A stretch of 23,446 bases of DNA from the NCBI GenBank assembly GCA_900772695.1, contig CAAGRO010000383.1, forward strand, positions 1 through 23,446, given 5' to 3'. This document shows positions 7,064 through 15,156 of the stretch, one piece after another. The notes beneath the pieces were generated by a model that saw only the letters and a list, made by a program, of their open reading frames with translations, was not told where the DNA came from and did no database searches. The stretch is from an uncultured Oribacterium sp. GTDB lineage: Bacteria; Bacillota; Clostridia; Lachnospirales; Lachnospiraceae. Positions within the stretch are counted from its first letter, which is position 1, and each line of letters begins with the position of its first letter. The translations under genes were made by a program, and so were the position numbers.

Positions 7064-7635
7064 GCCTCCTCCTTTCGATTCGCTTCCGCGGAAGCCATCG
7101 GTGCAGCGCCGGAAGCATTGGCCTCCGCCTGTGGCGCGCGACTCCGCACTTCCTTCTCACGCAGGATCTCACGATAGCCGTTCGCACCATCGATTTCGCC
7201 GTTCGGACTCAGCGCACGACGGCCGAGCCCGAAGGTCTCGTGCGGCTCGAGGGAAAGCTCCGCAGCCTCTGCCTCCTGATCCTCCTTCGACTCACTGCGA
7301 CGGAGAATCGAGGTGGCGGTCAGACCCGTGACGACCATGACGAGCACCGTCGACACGACGATGATCACGAGGTACGGCAGGAGCACCGGGAGGAGGATAT
7401 CGATGGCACTCATGATGCCGACCGCCGCCGGGATGAACATCATGGTCATGGTGTCGAGCAGAAAATTACCTGCGCCCTCGACCTCTGGAAGCTTCACGAT
7501 CCCGGTCACCAGCGCGACGAGCAGGAGGATCATCCCATACACACCCGCCGGAACCGGTAGCGGCAGGAGCGTGTTCAGCAGCTCGCCGAGAAAGGTGAAC
7601 GCGATGATCCACATGATTTCTTTTACATACTTCAT
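7060..7635 (-). CDS. lrgA: LrgA/CidA family membrane protein with long C-terminal tail
   Basis: A 191-residue protein. Residues 1-110 form the usual four-helix LrgA/CidA membrane domain, with the LPLPVPAGVYGMILLL motif (25-40). Residues 111-191 are a hydrophilic, Glu/Ala-rich, probably disordered tail of about 80 residues, absent from typical ~120-150-residue members. The start at 7635 (MKYVKEI) is chosen because it begins at the membrane domain and lies at a sensible distance from the promoter at 7685-7712; the longer reading to 7737 would begin upstream of that promoter. It is the first gene of a two-gene unit with lrgB and is the likely partner subunit of the transporter. Confidence 0.85.
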   Translation of the reverse strand: MKYVKEIMWIIAFTFLGELLNTLLPLPVPAGVYGMILLLVALVTGIVKLPEVEGAGNFLLDTMTMMFIPAAVGIMSAIDILLPVLLPYLVIIVVSTVLVMVVTGLTATSILRRSESKEDQEAEAAELSLEPHETFGLGRRALSPNGEIDGANGYREILREKEVRSRAPQAEANASGAAPMASAEANRKEEA

Positions 7636-7684
7636 AGTAATCTCTTTTCTTTTATAAAGTCCATCAGTGCACGCAATGGACTCC

Positions 7685-7712
7685 ATTATACGCTCGTGAG
7701 ACTTGGTGTAAA
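7685..7712 (-). promoter_or_regulatory. lrgAB promoter
   Basis: Read leftward: TTTACA (7712-7707), 16-bp spacer, TATAAT (7690-7685). The leader contains a small inverted repeat GTCCAT/ATGGAC (7659-7664 and 7676-7681) close to the predicted start. No CTAAAACG operator is present, so lrgAB does not appear to belong to the LacI regulon. Confidence 0.65.
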
Positions 7713-7720
7713 GTATTTCA

Positions 7721-7760
7721 TAAAAACAAAAATACATCCACTTTGCAGCAGATGTATTTT
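7721..7760 (-). terminator. Terminator downstream of the CMD-like gene
   Basis: Arms AAAATACATC (729-738 in the 7 kb block, i.e. 7729-7738) and GATGTATTTT (7751-7760) with a 12-nt loop. On the lower strand the stem runs into a T-rich tract (7728-7721). It would end the carboxyltransferase-CMD transcript before the lrgAB promoter. Confidence 0.7.
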
Positions 7761-7798
7761 CGTCTATGAATTTTACGTTGGAGTTTGTATAAGGTCGT

Positions 7799-7942
7799 AT
7801 GACCCTGAAAACATCTCAGGCTGAAGAAGATCTGCGGCGCGAGATGAGTTTTCTGAGTGACGAATCTGCGACTCTCTTATGGCATTCGGAGGAAGATGCA
7901 GATTCGCCGAAGAGAAAGAGACGCAAATTGCGGATATCTTAG
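7799..7942 (+). CDS. Possible 47-residue small ORF, antisense-convergent to CMD
   Basis: An ATG-started frame of 47 codons ending in TAG, overlapping the last bases of the CMD-like gene in the opposite direction. The product would be highly charged (MTLKTSQAEEDLRREMSF at the start, a PKRKRRKLR basic end). An AAGG lies about 6 nt ahead of the ATG, but no promoter is visible. I recognise no family. It could be chance; it is listed because the gap of about 180 bp between the CMD stop and the terminator holds nothing else. Confidence 0.2.
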   Translation: MTLKTSQAEEDLRREMSFLSDESATLLWHSEEDADSPKRKRRKLRIS

Positions 7943-8343
7943 TTTGCGTCATCGGAATCGCTGATCGGCTCCAGGAGATCTGAAAGCGTCTCCAGGACCG
8001 GAAGCAGCCGGGTAACACCACAGGTGAAGAAGATGATGCGGATCACTTCGGTGATTTCATCGAGTGTCGCACCGCTTTTAAGTGCGAGATTCGCGTGCAC
8101 CTTCATGGTTGTTTCGGTTCCGGTCGCCATGCCGATCGCCATGACGATCAGCTCGCGGTACTTTTTCGGAATCGAAATGTCTTTTTTATTACAGTTGAGA
8201 TACTGCTGTAAAAACATATTGATGAGGTTTGGATCATTTGCCATGGCTCTATGGGAGTCCATCACAGAACCTCCTCGAGCCTCCTGTAAATCAGCCAGTA
8301 TCTTTCTGGCACGTGCCAGCTTCTCTGGATCCGTCTGTTTCAT
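7939..8343 (-). CDS. Carboxymuconolactone decarboxylase (CMD)-family protein
   Basis: A 134-residue, probably all-helical protein of the CMD/AhpD-like fold. The core is the GTETTMKVHANLALKSGAT stretch (75-93) followed by DEITEVIR. In AhpD peroxidases the redox pair CxxC precedes this histidine; here those positions are T76 and T79, with E77 and H83 kept, so peroxidase activity is unlikely. A decarboxylase, lactone or isomerase-type role is possible but unproven. ATG at 8343 with AAAGGCG ahead. It follows the carboxyltransferase-like gene by 84 bp on the same strand and probably shares its LacI-controlled promoter, which ties it to the carboxylate pathway. Confidence 0.8.
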   Translation of the reverse strand: MKQTDPEKLARARKILADLQEARGGSVMDSHRAMANDPNLINMFLQQYLNCNKKDISIPKKYRELIVMAIGMATGTETTMKVHANLALKSGATLDEITEVIRIIFFTCGVTRLLPVLETLSDLLEPISDSDDAN

Positions 8344-8427
8344 GTTAACGCCTTTCGTATAATGTTGAATGATGAATCATAGTGTACACCCGCGCAGAAC
8401 ACACGCATGGCAGCGGGCGGCGCCTGA

Positions 8428-9828
8428 TCAGAGTGCATATTTTGCTTTTAAGAACTCGATGGCAGTCGCCGGGAAGAGCGCATAGGTCAGCACATCCTCC
8501 TCGGTTCTTGCATACGTGCCGGCTTCCTGCCGCGCGATGTCCATACCCGGCGCCAGATTATCGGCCGGACGATTGGTCATCGGTGCTTCACCGTGAAGCG
8601 CCGCCGTCATAAGCTCTTCCGCGATCGGACCTGGTGCCTTTCCGTACATGCCACGGCAGTAATCCTTCATTTCCTTCGATACCATGGCATAGCGCTTCCC
8701 GGTTAAGACATTCGTGGTCGCCTGGGCTCCGCACATCTGTGAGGACGGCGTCGCTAAAGGCGGGTAGCCCATGTCTGCACGAACACGTGTGACCTCTGCG
8801 AGTACCTCCGGCAGACGATCATACAGCTTCATCGCAGTGAGCTGAGACTCCAGATTGCTGAGCATGCCGCCCGGTACCTGATGCTGCAGGCAGCCGACGT
8901 CAACGCCGATCAGTCTGGTTTCTGTATCTGCATGCTTTTTGCGAATGTCCTTAATATAGTCATTGATCGGACTGAACTGACCGAGGTCCATCTTCGGATC
9001 TCTGGAAGTACCCTTGAGTCCCGCAATGAAGGACTCAATTGGTGGGAGTCCAGGTCCGCCGGAAAGAGAAGATACGCAGACATCCAGCTGATCAACACCT
9101 GCACGAATGGCTTCCCAGTAAGCCATCTGTGCGAGGCCACCGGTGCAGTGACAGTGGAGAGAAATCGGAATATGGAGTTCTTTCTTTAAGGCACTCACCA
9201 GATCATAGGCTGCTTCCGGTGTCATCAGACCGGCCATATCCTCGATATGGAGCATGTCGATGCCCATCTTTTCCTGCTCTTTTGCGTTTTGAACGAAATT
9301 CTCGATGGTATGAAACGGACTGATATTATACTGCAGCGAACCGACGATTTTTTTACCGGCCTTTTTAATCGCTTTAAATGCAGTTTCGCAGTTGCGTAAA
9401 TCTCCGAGTGCATCAAATGTACAGAAGTAGTCGATACCGTTTTCTGCGGCCTTCGCCACAAAACGCTCGACCACATCATCAGGATAGGCTTTATAGCCTA
9501 CCAGATTCTGTGCACGGAGAACCATGCACAGCGGTGTCTTTTTCAGATGCTGCTTGAAGATACGAAGTCTCTCCCATGGATCCTCCTTCAGGTAGCGCAC
9601 GCAGACATCAAAGGTAGCGCCACCCCATATCTCCATATAGTTAAGGCCCAGAAGATCAAACTGATCGAGGATAGGTACGATTTCCTCTGTGGTAAAGCGA
9701 GTGGCAAATAAAGACTGCTGGCCATCACGAAAATCCACAGAATTAAATTTTACAGCGGTGCCGGCATTGACGAAATCACTCGCCTTTGCACCGACCGGAA
9801 GAAGTGCTTTCTTTTTGTTCCAGAACAT
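8428..9828 (-). CDS. Carboxyltransferase-like TIM-barrel protein (OadA/PycB homologue, altered active site)
   Basis: A 466-residue protein clearly homologous to the carboxyltransferase part of oxaloacetate decarboxylase alpha and pyruvate carboxylase: MEIWGGATFDVCVRYL (65-80), EDPWERLR (82-89), AQNLVGY (106-112), a GGMLSNLESQL stretch and TPSSQMCGAQA. It ends without a biotin-carrier (MKM) domain, and no biotin carrier, OadB or OadG gene is in the window. In the family a metal is held by Asp, a carbamylated Lys and two His. Here D35, H225 and H227 are present, but the Lys of the KDMAG motif is Glu (E196, IEDMAG). RDAHQSL reads RDGQQSL, and the TSQP loop reads PGLPP. The reaction may be a biotin-independent decarboxylation or aldol-type cleavage rather than carboxyl transfer. 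AAAGGA precedes the ATG. First gene of a LacI-controlled unit. Confidence 0.8.
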   Translation of the reverse strand: MFWNKKKALLPVGAKASDFVNAGTAVKFNSVDFRDGQQSLFATRFTTEEIVPILDQFDLLGLNYMEIWGGATFDVCVRYLKEDPWERLRIFKQHLKKTPLCMVLRAQNLVGYKAYPDDVVERFVAKAAENGIDYFCTFDALGDLRNCETAFKAIKKAGKKIVGSLQYNISPFHTIENFVQNAKEQEKMGIDMLHIEDMAGLMTPEAAYDLVSALKKELHIPISLHCHCTGGLAQMAYWEAIRAGVDQLDVCVSSLSGGPGLPPIESFIAGLKGTSRDPKMDLGQFSPINDYIKDIRKKHADTETRLIGVDVGCLQHQVPGGMLSNLESQLTAMKLYDRLPEVLAEVTRVRADMGYPPLATPSSQMCGAQATTNVLTGKRYAMVSKEMKDYCRGMYGKAPGPIAEELMTAALHGEAPMTNRPADNLAPGMDIARQEAGTYARTEEDVLTYALFPATAIEFLKAKYAL

Positions 9829-9877
9829 AGATCGTGTCCTTTCATACAGAATATAAGAGAAATATTAAAAGCTGCAG

Positions 9878-9903
9878 CTAAAACGTTAAACTAAATCATT
9901 AAA
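9878..9903 (-). promoter_or_regulatory. Tandem LacI-family operator of the carboxyltransferase unit
   Basis: Two 13-bp units in direct tandem on the upper strand: CTAAAACGTTAAA (9878-9890) and CTAAATCATTAAA (9891-9903). They lie just downstream of the -10 box at 9907-9912, so a bound repressor would block start or elongation. Confidence 0.65.
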
Positions 9904-9906
9904 CCA

Positions 9907-9935
9907 ACGATAACATGTGAAAATTTCTTTGTCAA
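9907..9935 (-). promoter_or_regulatory. Promoter of the carboxyltransferase-CMD unit
   Basis: Read leftward: perfect TTGACA (9935-9930), 17-bp spacer, TATCGT (9912-9907), followed at once by the tandem operator. Confidence 0.65.
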
Positions 9936-9964
9936 GGCATCGTGAAAATAAAAATATACAAAAT

Positions 9965-10005
9965 AAAAAAGCAGTGCCCTGATGGATATCAGGATGCTGC
10001 TTTTA
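9965..10005 (-). terminator. Terminator of the LacI-family regulator gene
   Basis: Stem with AAAAGCAG/CTGCTTTT outside and CCTGAT/ATCAGG inside; on the lower strand it runs into TTTTTTATTTT. It separates the regulator from the carboxyltransferase unit. Confidence 0.75.
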
Positions 10006-10076
10006 AAATTTCTGAGTGACACAGGCGGATACCTGGCATACACAGCGATTTCGTTCACTCACGGAGTTTGAAGAAA

Positions 10077-11087
10077 TCACTGAAAGGTCTCACGAATGTC
10101 CAGGTTCGGTTCGATCAGCTCGTGCACAGGTTCTGTTAAAGGATTCAGTATGAGCTTCCGGATGACATCGAGTGCACATTTTGCCATTTTCTGAGTCGGC
10201 ATGGCGATGGTTGTGATCGGCGGAATGGCATATTTTGTGAAGCTTTTTTCGAGCAACTGAATCGCTATAAATTCCACATCGTCCGGAAGTCGAATACCAC
10301 GTTTGTGGAAGGTATACATCGCACCGAGTGCCATGGAGTCCGAATCGCAGAAAATAACGCTCGGTGCTCCCTTCAGCCGACAATAAGCTTCCGAAGCCTG
10401 AACGCCGCCTTCAATCGAATTTTCTCCTCTGAAAATCCAGGAGGCATCCACATTAATGCCGAGCTCAGCGCAGGCGGCGAGAAAAGACTGGGTTCTGGCG
10501 CCAGTAGCGACATACGGCCGAAGAGACGTAAACACTGCGGCCTCTGTGTAGCCCTTGGTTCGAAAAAGGCGTGCGGCGAGATGACCGATGCCATCATTAT
10601 CACTGCTGACGGTTGAGAAACGTTCCGACTGTCGGTTCAGCAGAACGATGGGGGTTCGTGTGTCCAGCTGCTCCAGGAATTCCACATCCTTTTTCGAAGT
10701 GGCACCGATGATAGCTCCATTGAAATTATTCTTCCGCAGAGGCTCTGCAGAATTCTCCAGCTGATCATTTACATAACTCTGAATCACGATATCGCAGTCA
10801 AAGCCGATTTCTTCCAGCGTCTCCTGAAAATGCATCATGAAAGATCCCAGGTAATTCGAGCGATAGTCACTCGGCCAGTAAAAGGCGACGGTCGGACGTA
10901 CCTGCTCATCGGAACGGAGACGGCGTGCACTCATATTCGGGCGGTAACCTAATTCGTTCATAACAGCAAAGACCCGTGCACTGGTTTCATCTGCGATTCG
11001 ACGTTCTTTTGCCTTGCCATTAATAATCAGCGAAACAGTCGTGGCGGATACACCAGCTGCTTTCGCTACATCTTTTATAGTAGCCAT
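10077..11087 (-). CDS. LacI-family transcriptional regulator
   Basis: A 336-residue regulator. The N-terminal helix-turn-helix (MATIKDVAKAAGVSATTVS, residues 1-19) is followed by the hinge RPNMSARRLRS containing the leucine that LacI-family proteins insert at the central CpG of their operators. The rest is a periplasmic-binding-protein-like effector domain. The start at 11087 is chosen because it begins the canonical HTH and has AGGAGG just upstream; the longer frame to 11174 adds an unrelated 29 residues. It sits between the leftward carboxyltransferase unit and the rightward PFOR unit, whose promoters both carry CG-centred CTAAAACG sites, so it is the obvious regulator of the locus. A diverged site at its own promoter suggests autoregulation. 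Its effector is unknown, perhaps the imported acid. Confidence 0.92.
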   Translation of the reverse strand: MATIKDVAKAAGVSATTVSLIINGKAKERRIADETSARVFAVMNELGYRPNMSARRLRSDEQVRPTVAFYWPSDYRSNYLGSFMMHFQETLEEIGFDCDIVIQSYVNDQLENSAEPLRKNNFNGAIIGATSKKDVEFLEQLDTRTPIVLLNRQSERFSTVSSDNDGIGHLAARLFRTKGYTEAAVFTSLRPYVATGARTQSFLAACAELGINVDASWIFRGENSIEGGVQASEAYCRLKGAPSVIFCDSDSMALGAMYTFHKRGIRLPDDVEFIAIQLLEKSFTKYAIPPITTIAMPTQKMAKCALDVIRKLILNPLTEPVHELIEPNLDIRETFQ

Positions 11088-11186
11088 TGCAACCTCCTGA
11101 GGTATGCGTTTATGTTTCTGGCTTTTATGAAAAACCGGATTCGGAAGAGTATAAGGAATGAGCATGCATGCCACTGTATCGATATA

Positions 11187-11201
11187 CTATAACGCTAAAC
11201 T
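11187..11201 (-). promoter_or_regulatory. Diverged operator at the regulator's own promoter
   Basis: CTATAACGCTAAACT on the upper strand differs from CTAAAACGTTAAACT at two positions. It is directly downstream of the -10 box of the regulator promoter. Confidence 0.45.
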
Positions 11202-11202
11202 C

Positions 11203-11231
11203 ATATTACGATGCGGCTTTTAGAAAGTCAA
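11203..11231 (-). promoter_or_regulatory. Promoter of the LacI-family regulator
   Basis: Read leftward: TTGACT (11231-11226), 17-bp spacer, TAATAT (11208-11203). The leader to the ATG at 11087 is about 110 nt. Confidence 0.6.
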
Positions 11232-11327
11232 TGAGAAGGAACAGACAATTCCGACTAAAATTCTATGATATTTTTTAGCAATATTTCTGACAATTTGCGC
11301 ACGCGAAAATAATACACATTCTACAAA

Positions 11328-11342
11328 GTTTAACGTTTTAGC
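11328..11342 (+). promoter_or_regulatory. Upstream LacI-family operator of the PFOR unit
   Basis: GTTTAACGTTTTAGC, the exact reverse complement of the site at the carboxyltransferase promoter (GCTAAAACGTTAAAC). It ends 10 bp ahead of the -35 box. With the sites at 11389-11414 it could support looping. Confidence 0.65.
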
Positions 11343-11352
11343 TCTCGGAGTA

Positions 11353-11381
11353 TTGATTTTCATAAAAATCGAATCTATACT
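11353..11381 (+). promoter_or_regulatory. PFOR promoter
   Basis: TTGATT (11353-11358), 17-bp spacer, TATACT (11376-11381). The predicted start near 11388 leaves a leader of about 150 nt, with a weak CGGATTT/AAATCCG pairing in it. Confidence 0.65.
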
Positions 11382-11388
11382 AAAAATG

Positions 11389-11414
11389 CTAAAACGATAA
11401 ACTAAAACGATGCA
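11389..11414 (+). promoter_or_regulatory. Tandem LacI-family operator at the PFOR start site
   Basis: Two 13-bp units in tandem: CTAAAACGATAAA (11389-11401) and CTAAAACGATGCA (11402-11414), at about +1 to +27. Same period and core as at the other two promoters. Confidence 0.65.
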
Positions 11415-11536
11415 GCATTCTGGCTAAACATTTCACGAGGCCGGGAGCGACGGATTTTGATGAGGATATGCGACAGAAAACGTGATTCAGGAAGCATTGA
11501 AATCCGCATAGCGAAGATCAGGAAAAGGAGACAAGC

Positions 11537-14500
11537 ATGAGCAAAGTTTTCAAGACGATGGATGGTAATGAAGCGGCTGCATATGCATCTTATGCATTTA
11601 CAGAAGTTGCGGCCATCTATCCTATTACACCGTCATCACCGATGGCAGAGCATGTGGATACATGGTCTGCACATGGAAAAAAGAATATTTTCGGAACACC
11701 TGTTAAGCTGGTTGAGATGGAATCCGAGATGGGTGCGATCTCTGCAGTGAATGGTGCTTTAAATGCAGGCGTACTTGCAACGTCCTATTCTGCATCGCAG
11801 GGACTGATGCTGATGGTTCCGACGATGTTCCGTATCGCTGGCGAGCTGCAGCCGGGCGTAGTGCATGTCGCATCACGTAATGTAGCAACCAATGTTATCT
11901 CGATTTTTGCAGAGCATAGTGATGTTATGTCCTGCCGTCAGACCGGATTTGCCATGCTCGCATCTTCTACGGTACAGCAGGCGATGGATCTGGGTGCGGT
12001 GGCGCATCTGGCAGCCATTAAGGGACACGTTCCGTTCCTTCATTTCTTCGATGGATTCCGTACATCGCATGAGATCCAGAAGGTGGAGTGCCTTGATTAT
12101 GAGAAGCTGAAGGAGCTGGTTGATTATGAGGAGCTGAAGTCTTTCCGCCGGCACGCCTTAAATCCGGAGCATCCGCAGCTGGTTACGACGGGTGAGAATG
12201 ATGATACCTATTTCCAGCAGAGAGAGTCTGTAAATAAGTATTATGAAGCACTTCCGGATGTCGTGGAGGAGTGCATGCAGCAGATCAATGGCATTACGGG
12301 AAAGGATTATCATCTCTTCAATTATTATGGAGCGGCAGATGCAGATCGTATCATCATCGGCCTTGGTTCGATCGCAGGCACGACGCAGGAGACGATTGAT
12401 TATCTGAATGCGCAGGGTGAGAAGCTCGGTTATCTGGAGGTACATCTCTTCCGTCCGTTCTCTGTGAAGCATTTCATCGATGCGATTCCGGCTTCGGTTA
12501 AGAAGATCACGGTTCTTGATCGTGATAAGGAGGCAGGTGCCATCGGTGAGCCGCTGTATGAAGAGGTCGTCACTGCACTGAATGATGTGAAGGATCGTAC
12601 GTTTGACGTGTATGCGTGCCGTTTCGGTCTGGCTGGCAAGGATACAACGCCGGTTATGGTGCTTGCGATGTTTGACAATATGAAGAAGGAAACACCGGAA
12701 AATCACTATACCATCGGTATCAATGATGACGTCACCCATCACTCTATCCCATATGGTGAGGAGATCGACATCGTTCCAGAGGGAACGGTATCCTGCAAAT
12801 TCTGGGGTATTGGTTCGGATGGTACGGTCGGTGCAAACAAGAATACCATCAAGATCATCGGTGATCATACCGATATGAATGTACAGGCGTATTTTGAATA
12901 TGATGGAAAGAAGTCCGGCGGCCTTACGAGATCCCATCTTCGCTTCGGAAAAGCACCGATTCGCTCACAGTATTATGTTAAGAAGGCAGATTTCGTCGGA
13001 TGCCATATTCAGTCTTATGTAGATAAGTATGATCTGGTAGGCGATATGAAGGATGGCGGAAGCCTCCTGATCAACTGCGAGTGGCCGGCAGCAGAGCTGA
13101 CAGATCGACTGCCAGGCAAGTTGAAGAGAGACATCGCCCGTCACAACATTCAGCTCTACATCATCAACGCAGTGGATATCGCACTGAATCTGGGCCTCGG
13201 CTCCAGAACGAATACCGTTCTGCAGGCAGCGTTCTTCAAGATCGCAAACATCATCCCGATCGAGGATGCTGTTCAGTATATGAAGGATGCCATTCTGAAG
13301 AGCTACGGTCGCAAGGGCGAAAAGATCGTCAATATGAACTATGCAGCCGTCGATGCCGGCGTGAAGGAACTGGTCAAGGTGGAGGTTCCTGCAGCGTGGG
13401 CGAATGCTGAAGACGATGCGCCGGTGGCAGATACACGTGAGAAATCGCATTATATTGCAAAGATTCTGGAGACAGTCAATGCAGCCAAGGGCGATGATAT
13501 TCCGGTTTCTGATTTCCTGCCATATGCAAACGGTTCCTTCCCGCAGGGAACGGCGAAGTTTGAGAAGCGTGGAACAGCCGTGAGAGTACCGAGCTGGGAT
13601 CCAGAGAAGTGTATTCAGTGTAATCAGTGCTCTTATGTATGTCCGCATGCTACCATCCGTCCGATGCTTCTCACGGAAACAGAAGTTGAGAATGCGCCGA
13701 AGGCGATCCGGTTTAAGGATGCGACCGGTAAGGGTGCCGAGGGAATGAAGTTCCACATGAGCATCTCGGTACTTGACTGTACAGGATGCGGTTCCTGTGT
13801 GAATATCTGTCCGGCAAAGGAAAAGGCACTGACCATGGTATCGCTGGATGACGTGAGAGAACAGGCAGAGGTATTTGATTATACCGATAAGCTTTCGGAG
13901 ATCCGTAATCCGTTTGGTACGAAGACAGTGAAGAATTCTCAGTTCAACCAGCCGCTCCTTGAGTTCAACGGTGCGTGCCCTGGCTGTGGTGAGACACCAT
14001 ATGCAAAACTTGTAACGCAGCTGTTTGGTGACAGAATGTACATCGCAACCGCGACCGGCTGCTCACAGGTATGGGCGTCCTGCTTCCCGAGCATGCCATA
14101 TACCATGAACAAGCAGGGATATGGACCAGCCGTCGGTGGATCACTGTTTGAGAATAATGCCGAGTATGGTATGGGTATCTGGCTCGCCGATGACCTGCGT
14201 AGAAATGCACTCTGCCTCCGGATCGAAAAGATTGCGGCTGACGCGGATGATGCGGCATTAAAGGCGCAGGCACAGAACTGGCTCGACAATATCGACAACA
14301 AGGAAAATGCAAGAGAGATCGGAGAAAATCTTCTGAAGGCCCTGGAAGCATATACAGGTACGACGGTCAAGGATGAAGTCGCATATGCCGTCGAAGAAAA
14401 GGATCATCTTGTGAAGAAGTCCGTATGGCTGTTCGGCGGCGATGGCTGGGCGTATGACATCGGCTACGGCGGACTCGATCATGTCATCGCGTCTGGTGCG

Positions 14501-15067
14501 GATGTAAATATTCTCGTATTTGATACGGAAGTATACTCCAACACGGGCGGACAGGCGTCGAAGTCTACGCCGACGGCGGCCGTCGCACAGTTTGCTGCGG
14601 CAGGAAAGAGAACCAAGAAGAAGGATCTCGGCATGATGGCGATGACCTATGGCAATGTCTATGTCGCACAGGTTGCGATGGGTGCCAATATGCAGCAGAC
14701 CTTAACTGCGATCAAGGAAGCAGAAGCTTATAATGGTCCATCCATCGTCATCGCATATTCGCCATGCATCAATCATGGACTTCGCTGCGGTATGAACTGC
14801 GTACAGACGGAAATCAAGAAGGCAGTGGAAGCTGGATACTGGCAGATGTACCGCTTTAATCCGGCCCTGAAGAACGAAGGAAAGAATCCGTTTATTCTGG
14901 ACAGCAAGGAGCCGACCGGTGATTTCCGGGAGTTCCTGAAGGGAGAAACCAGATTTGCGGCGCTCGAGCGCTCGTTCCCGGAGGCAGCGGAAGCACTGTA
15001 TGAGAAGTGCGAAGCAGAAGCCAGAGAAAGATATCAGAAGTACGTTGAGCTTGCCAATAAACAGTAA
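11537..15067 (+). CDS. nifJ: Pyruvate:ferredoxin (flavodoxin) oxidoreductase
   Basis: A 1176-residue single-chain PFOR, full length for the family. It oxidises pyruvate (or a close 2-oxoacid) to acyl-CoA and CO2 and reduces ferredoxin in the cytosol. Domains: N-terminal pyrimidine-binding and transketolase-C-like domains (YPITPSSPMAEH near residue 34); an inserted ferredoxin domain with CxxCxxCxxxC sets starting at C692 and C748; GACPGCGETPYAKL, cysteines of the third cluster (about 813-826); and the TPP-binding GDGWAYDIGYGGLDH (about 968-982) with the later YSNTGGQ. A cysteine in the SPCINHGL segment matches the last ligand. AAAAGGAG precedes the ATG. It is first in a LacI-controlled unit, which suggests this copy serves the inducible acid pathway rather than general glycolysis. 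Use of 2-oxobutyrate instead of pyruvate cannot be excluded. Confidence 0.96.
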   Translation: MSKVFKTMDGNEAAAYASYAFTEVAAIYPITPSSPMAEHVDTWSAHGKKNIFGTPVKLVEMESEMGAISAVNGALNAGVLATSYSASQGLMLMVPTMFRIAGELQPGVVHVASRNVATNVISIFAEHSDVMSCRQTGFAMLASSTVQQAMDLGAVAHLAAIKGHVPFLHFFDGFRTSHEIQKVECLDYEKLKELVDYEELKSFRRHALNPEHPQLVTTGENDDTYFQQRESVNKYYEALPDVVEECMQQINGITGKDYHLFNYYGAADADRIIIGLGSIAGTTQETIDYLNAQGEKLGYLEVHLFRPFSVKHFIDAIPASVKKITVLDRDKEAGAIGEPLYEEVVTALNDVKDRTFDVYACRFGLAGKDTTPVMVLAMFDNMKKETPENHYTIGINDDVTHHSIPYGEEIDIVPEGTVSCKFWGIGSDGTVGANKNTIKIIGDHTDMNVQAYFEYDGKKSGGLTRSHLRFGKAPIRSQYYVKKADFVGCHIQSYVDKYDLVGDMKDGGSLLINCEWPAAELTDRLPGKLKRDIARHNIQLYIINAVDIALNLGLGSRTNTVLQAAFFKIANIIPIEDAVQYMKDAILKSYGRKGEKIVNMNYAAVDAGVKELVKVEVPAAWANAEDDAPVADTREKSHYIAKILETVNAAKGDDIPVSDFLPYANGSFPQGTAKFEKRGTAVRVPSWDPEKCIQCNQCSYVCPHATIRPMLLTETEVENAPKAIRFKDATGKGAEGMKFHMSISVLDCTGCGSCVNICPAKEKALTMVSLDDVREQAEVFDYTDKLSEIRNPFGTKTVKNSQFNQPLLEFNGACPGCGETPYAKLVTQLFGDRMYIATATGCSQVWASCFPSMPYTMNKQGYGPAVGGSLFENNAEYGMGIWLADDLRRNALCLRIEKIAADADDAALKAQAQNWLDNIDNKENAREIGENLLKALEAYTGTTVKDEVAYAVEEKDHLVKKSVWLFGGDGWAYDIGYGGLDHVIASGADVNILVFDTEVYSNTGGQASKSTPTAAVAQFAAAGKRTKKKDLGMMAMTYGNVYVAQVAMGANMQQTLTAIKEAEAYNGPSIVIAYSPCINHGLRCGMNCVQTEIKKAVEAGYWQMYRFNPALKNEGKNPFILDSKEPTGDFREFLKGETRFAALERSFPEAAEALYEKCEAEARERYQKYVELANKQ

Positions 15068-15085
15068 TCATCATTCATTTTGATA

Positions 15086-15129
15086 GGGAGCCCCTTTGAT
15101 TCCCCCTTTTTCAAGGGGCTCCCCATTTT
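15086..15129 (+). terminator. Intrinsic terminator between PFOR and the aconitase-like genes
   Basis: GGGAGCCCCTTTGA (15086-15099) pairs with TCAAGGGGCTCCC (15111-15123), followed by CATTTTT. It lies 57 bp ahead of the next gene, so it may be a partial stop that sets a PFOR-to-hydratase ratio. Confidence 0.8.
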
Positions 15130-15156
15130 TATCAGATGATATGTGGATGGTATATA
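15129..15156 (+). promoter_or_regulatory. Weak candidate promoter of the aconitase-like pair
   Basis: TTATCA (15129-15134), 16-bp spacer, TATATA (15151-15156); each box matches consensus at four of six positions. No CTAAAACG operator is nearby, so expression may instead rely on readthrough from PFOR. Confidence 0.25.

Noticed and set aside
6287..7560. Upper-strand ORFs over lrgAB (243 and 170 codons)
   Set aside because: His/Arg/Asp-rich shadows of transmembrane genes on the other strand.
8428..9828. Assignment as a standard oxaloacetate decarboxylase alpha subunit (oadA)
   Set aside because: The key lysine is Glu, there is no biotin domain, and no OadB/OadG partners are present; only homology is claimed.
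12158..13756. Long lower-strand ORFs (259 and 263 codons)
   Set aside because: Shadows of the PFOR gene, with no plausible start signals or protein motifs.
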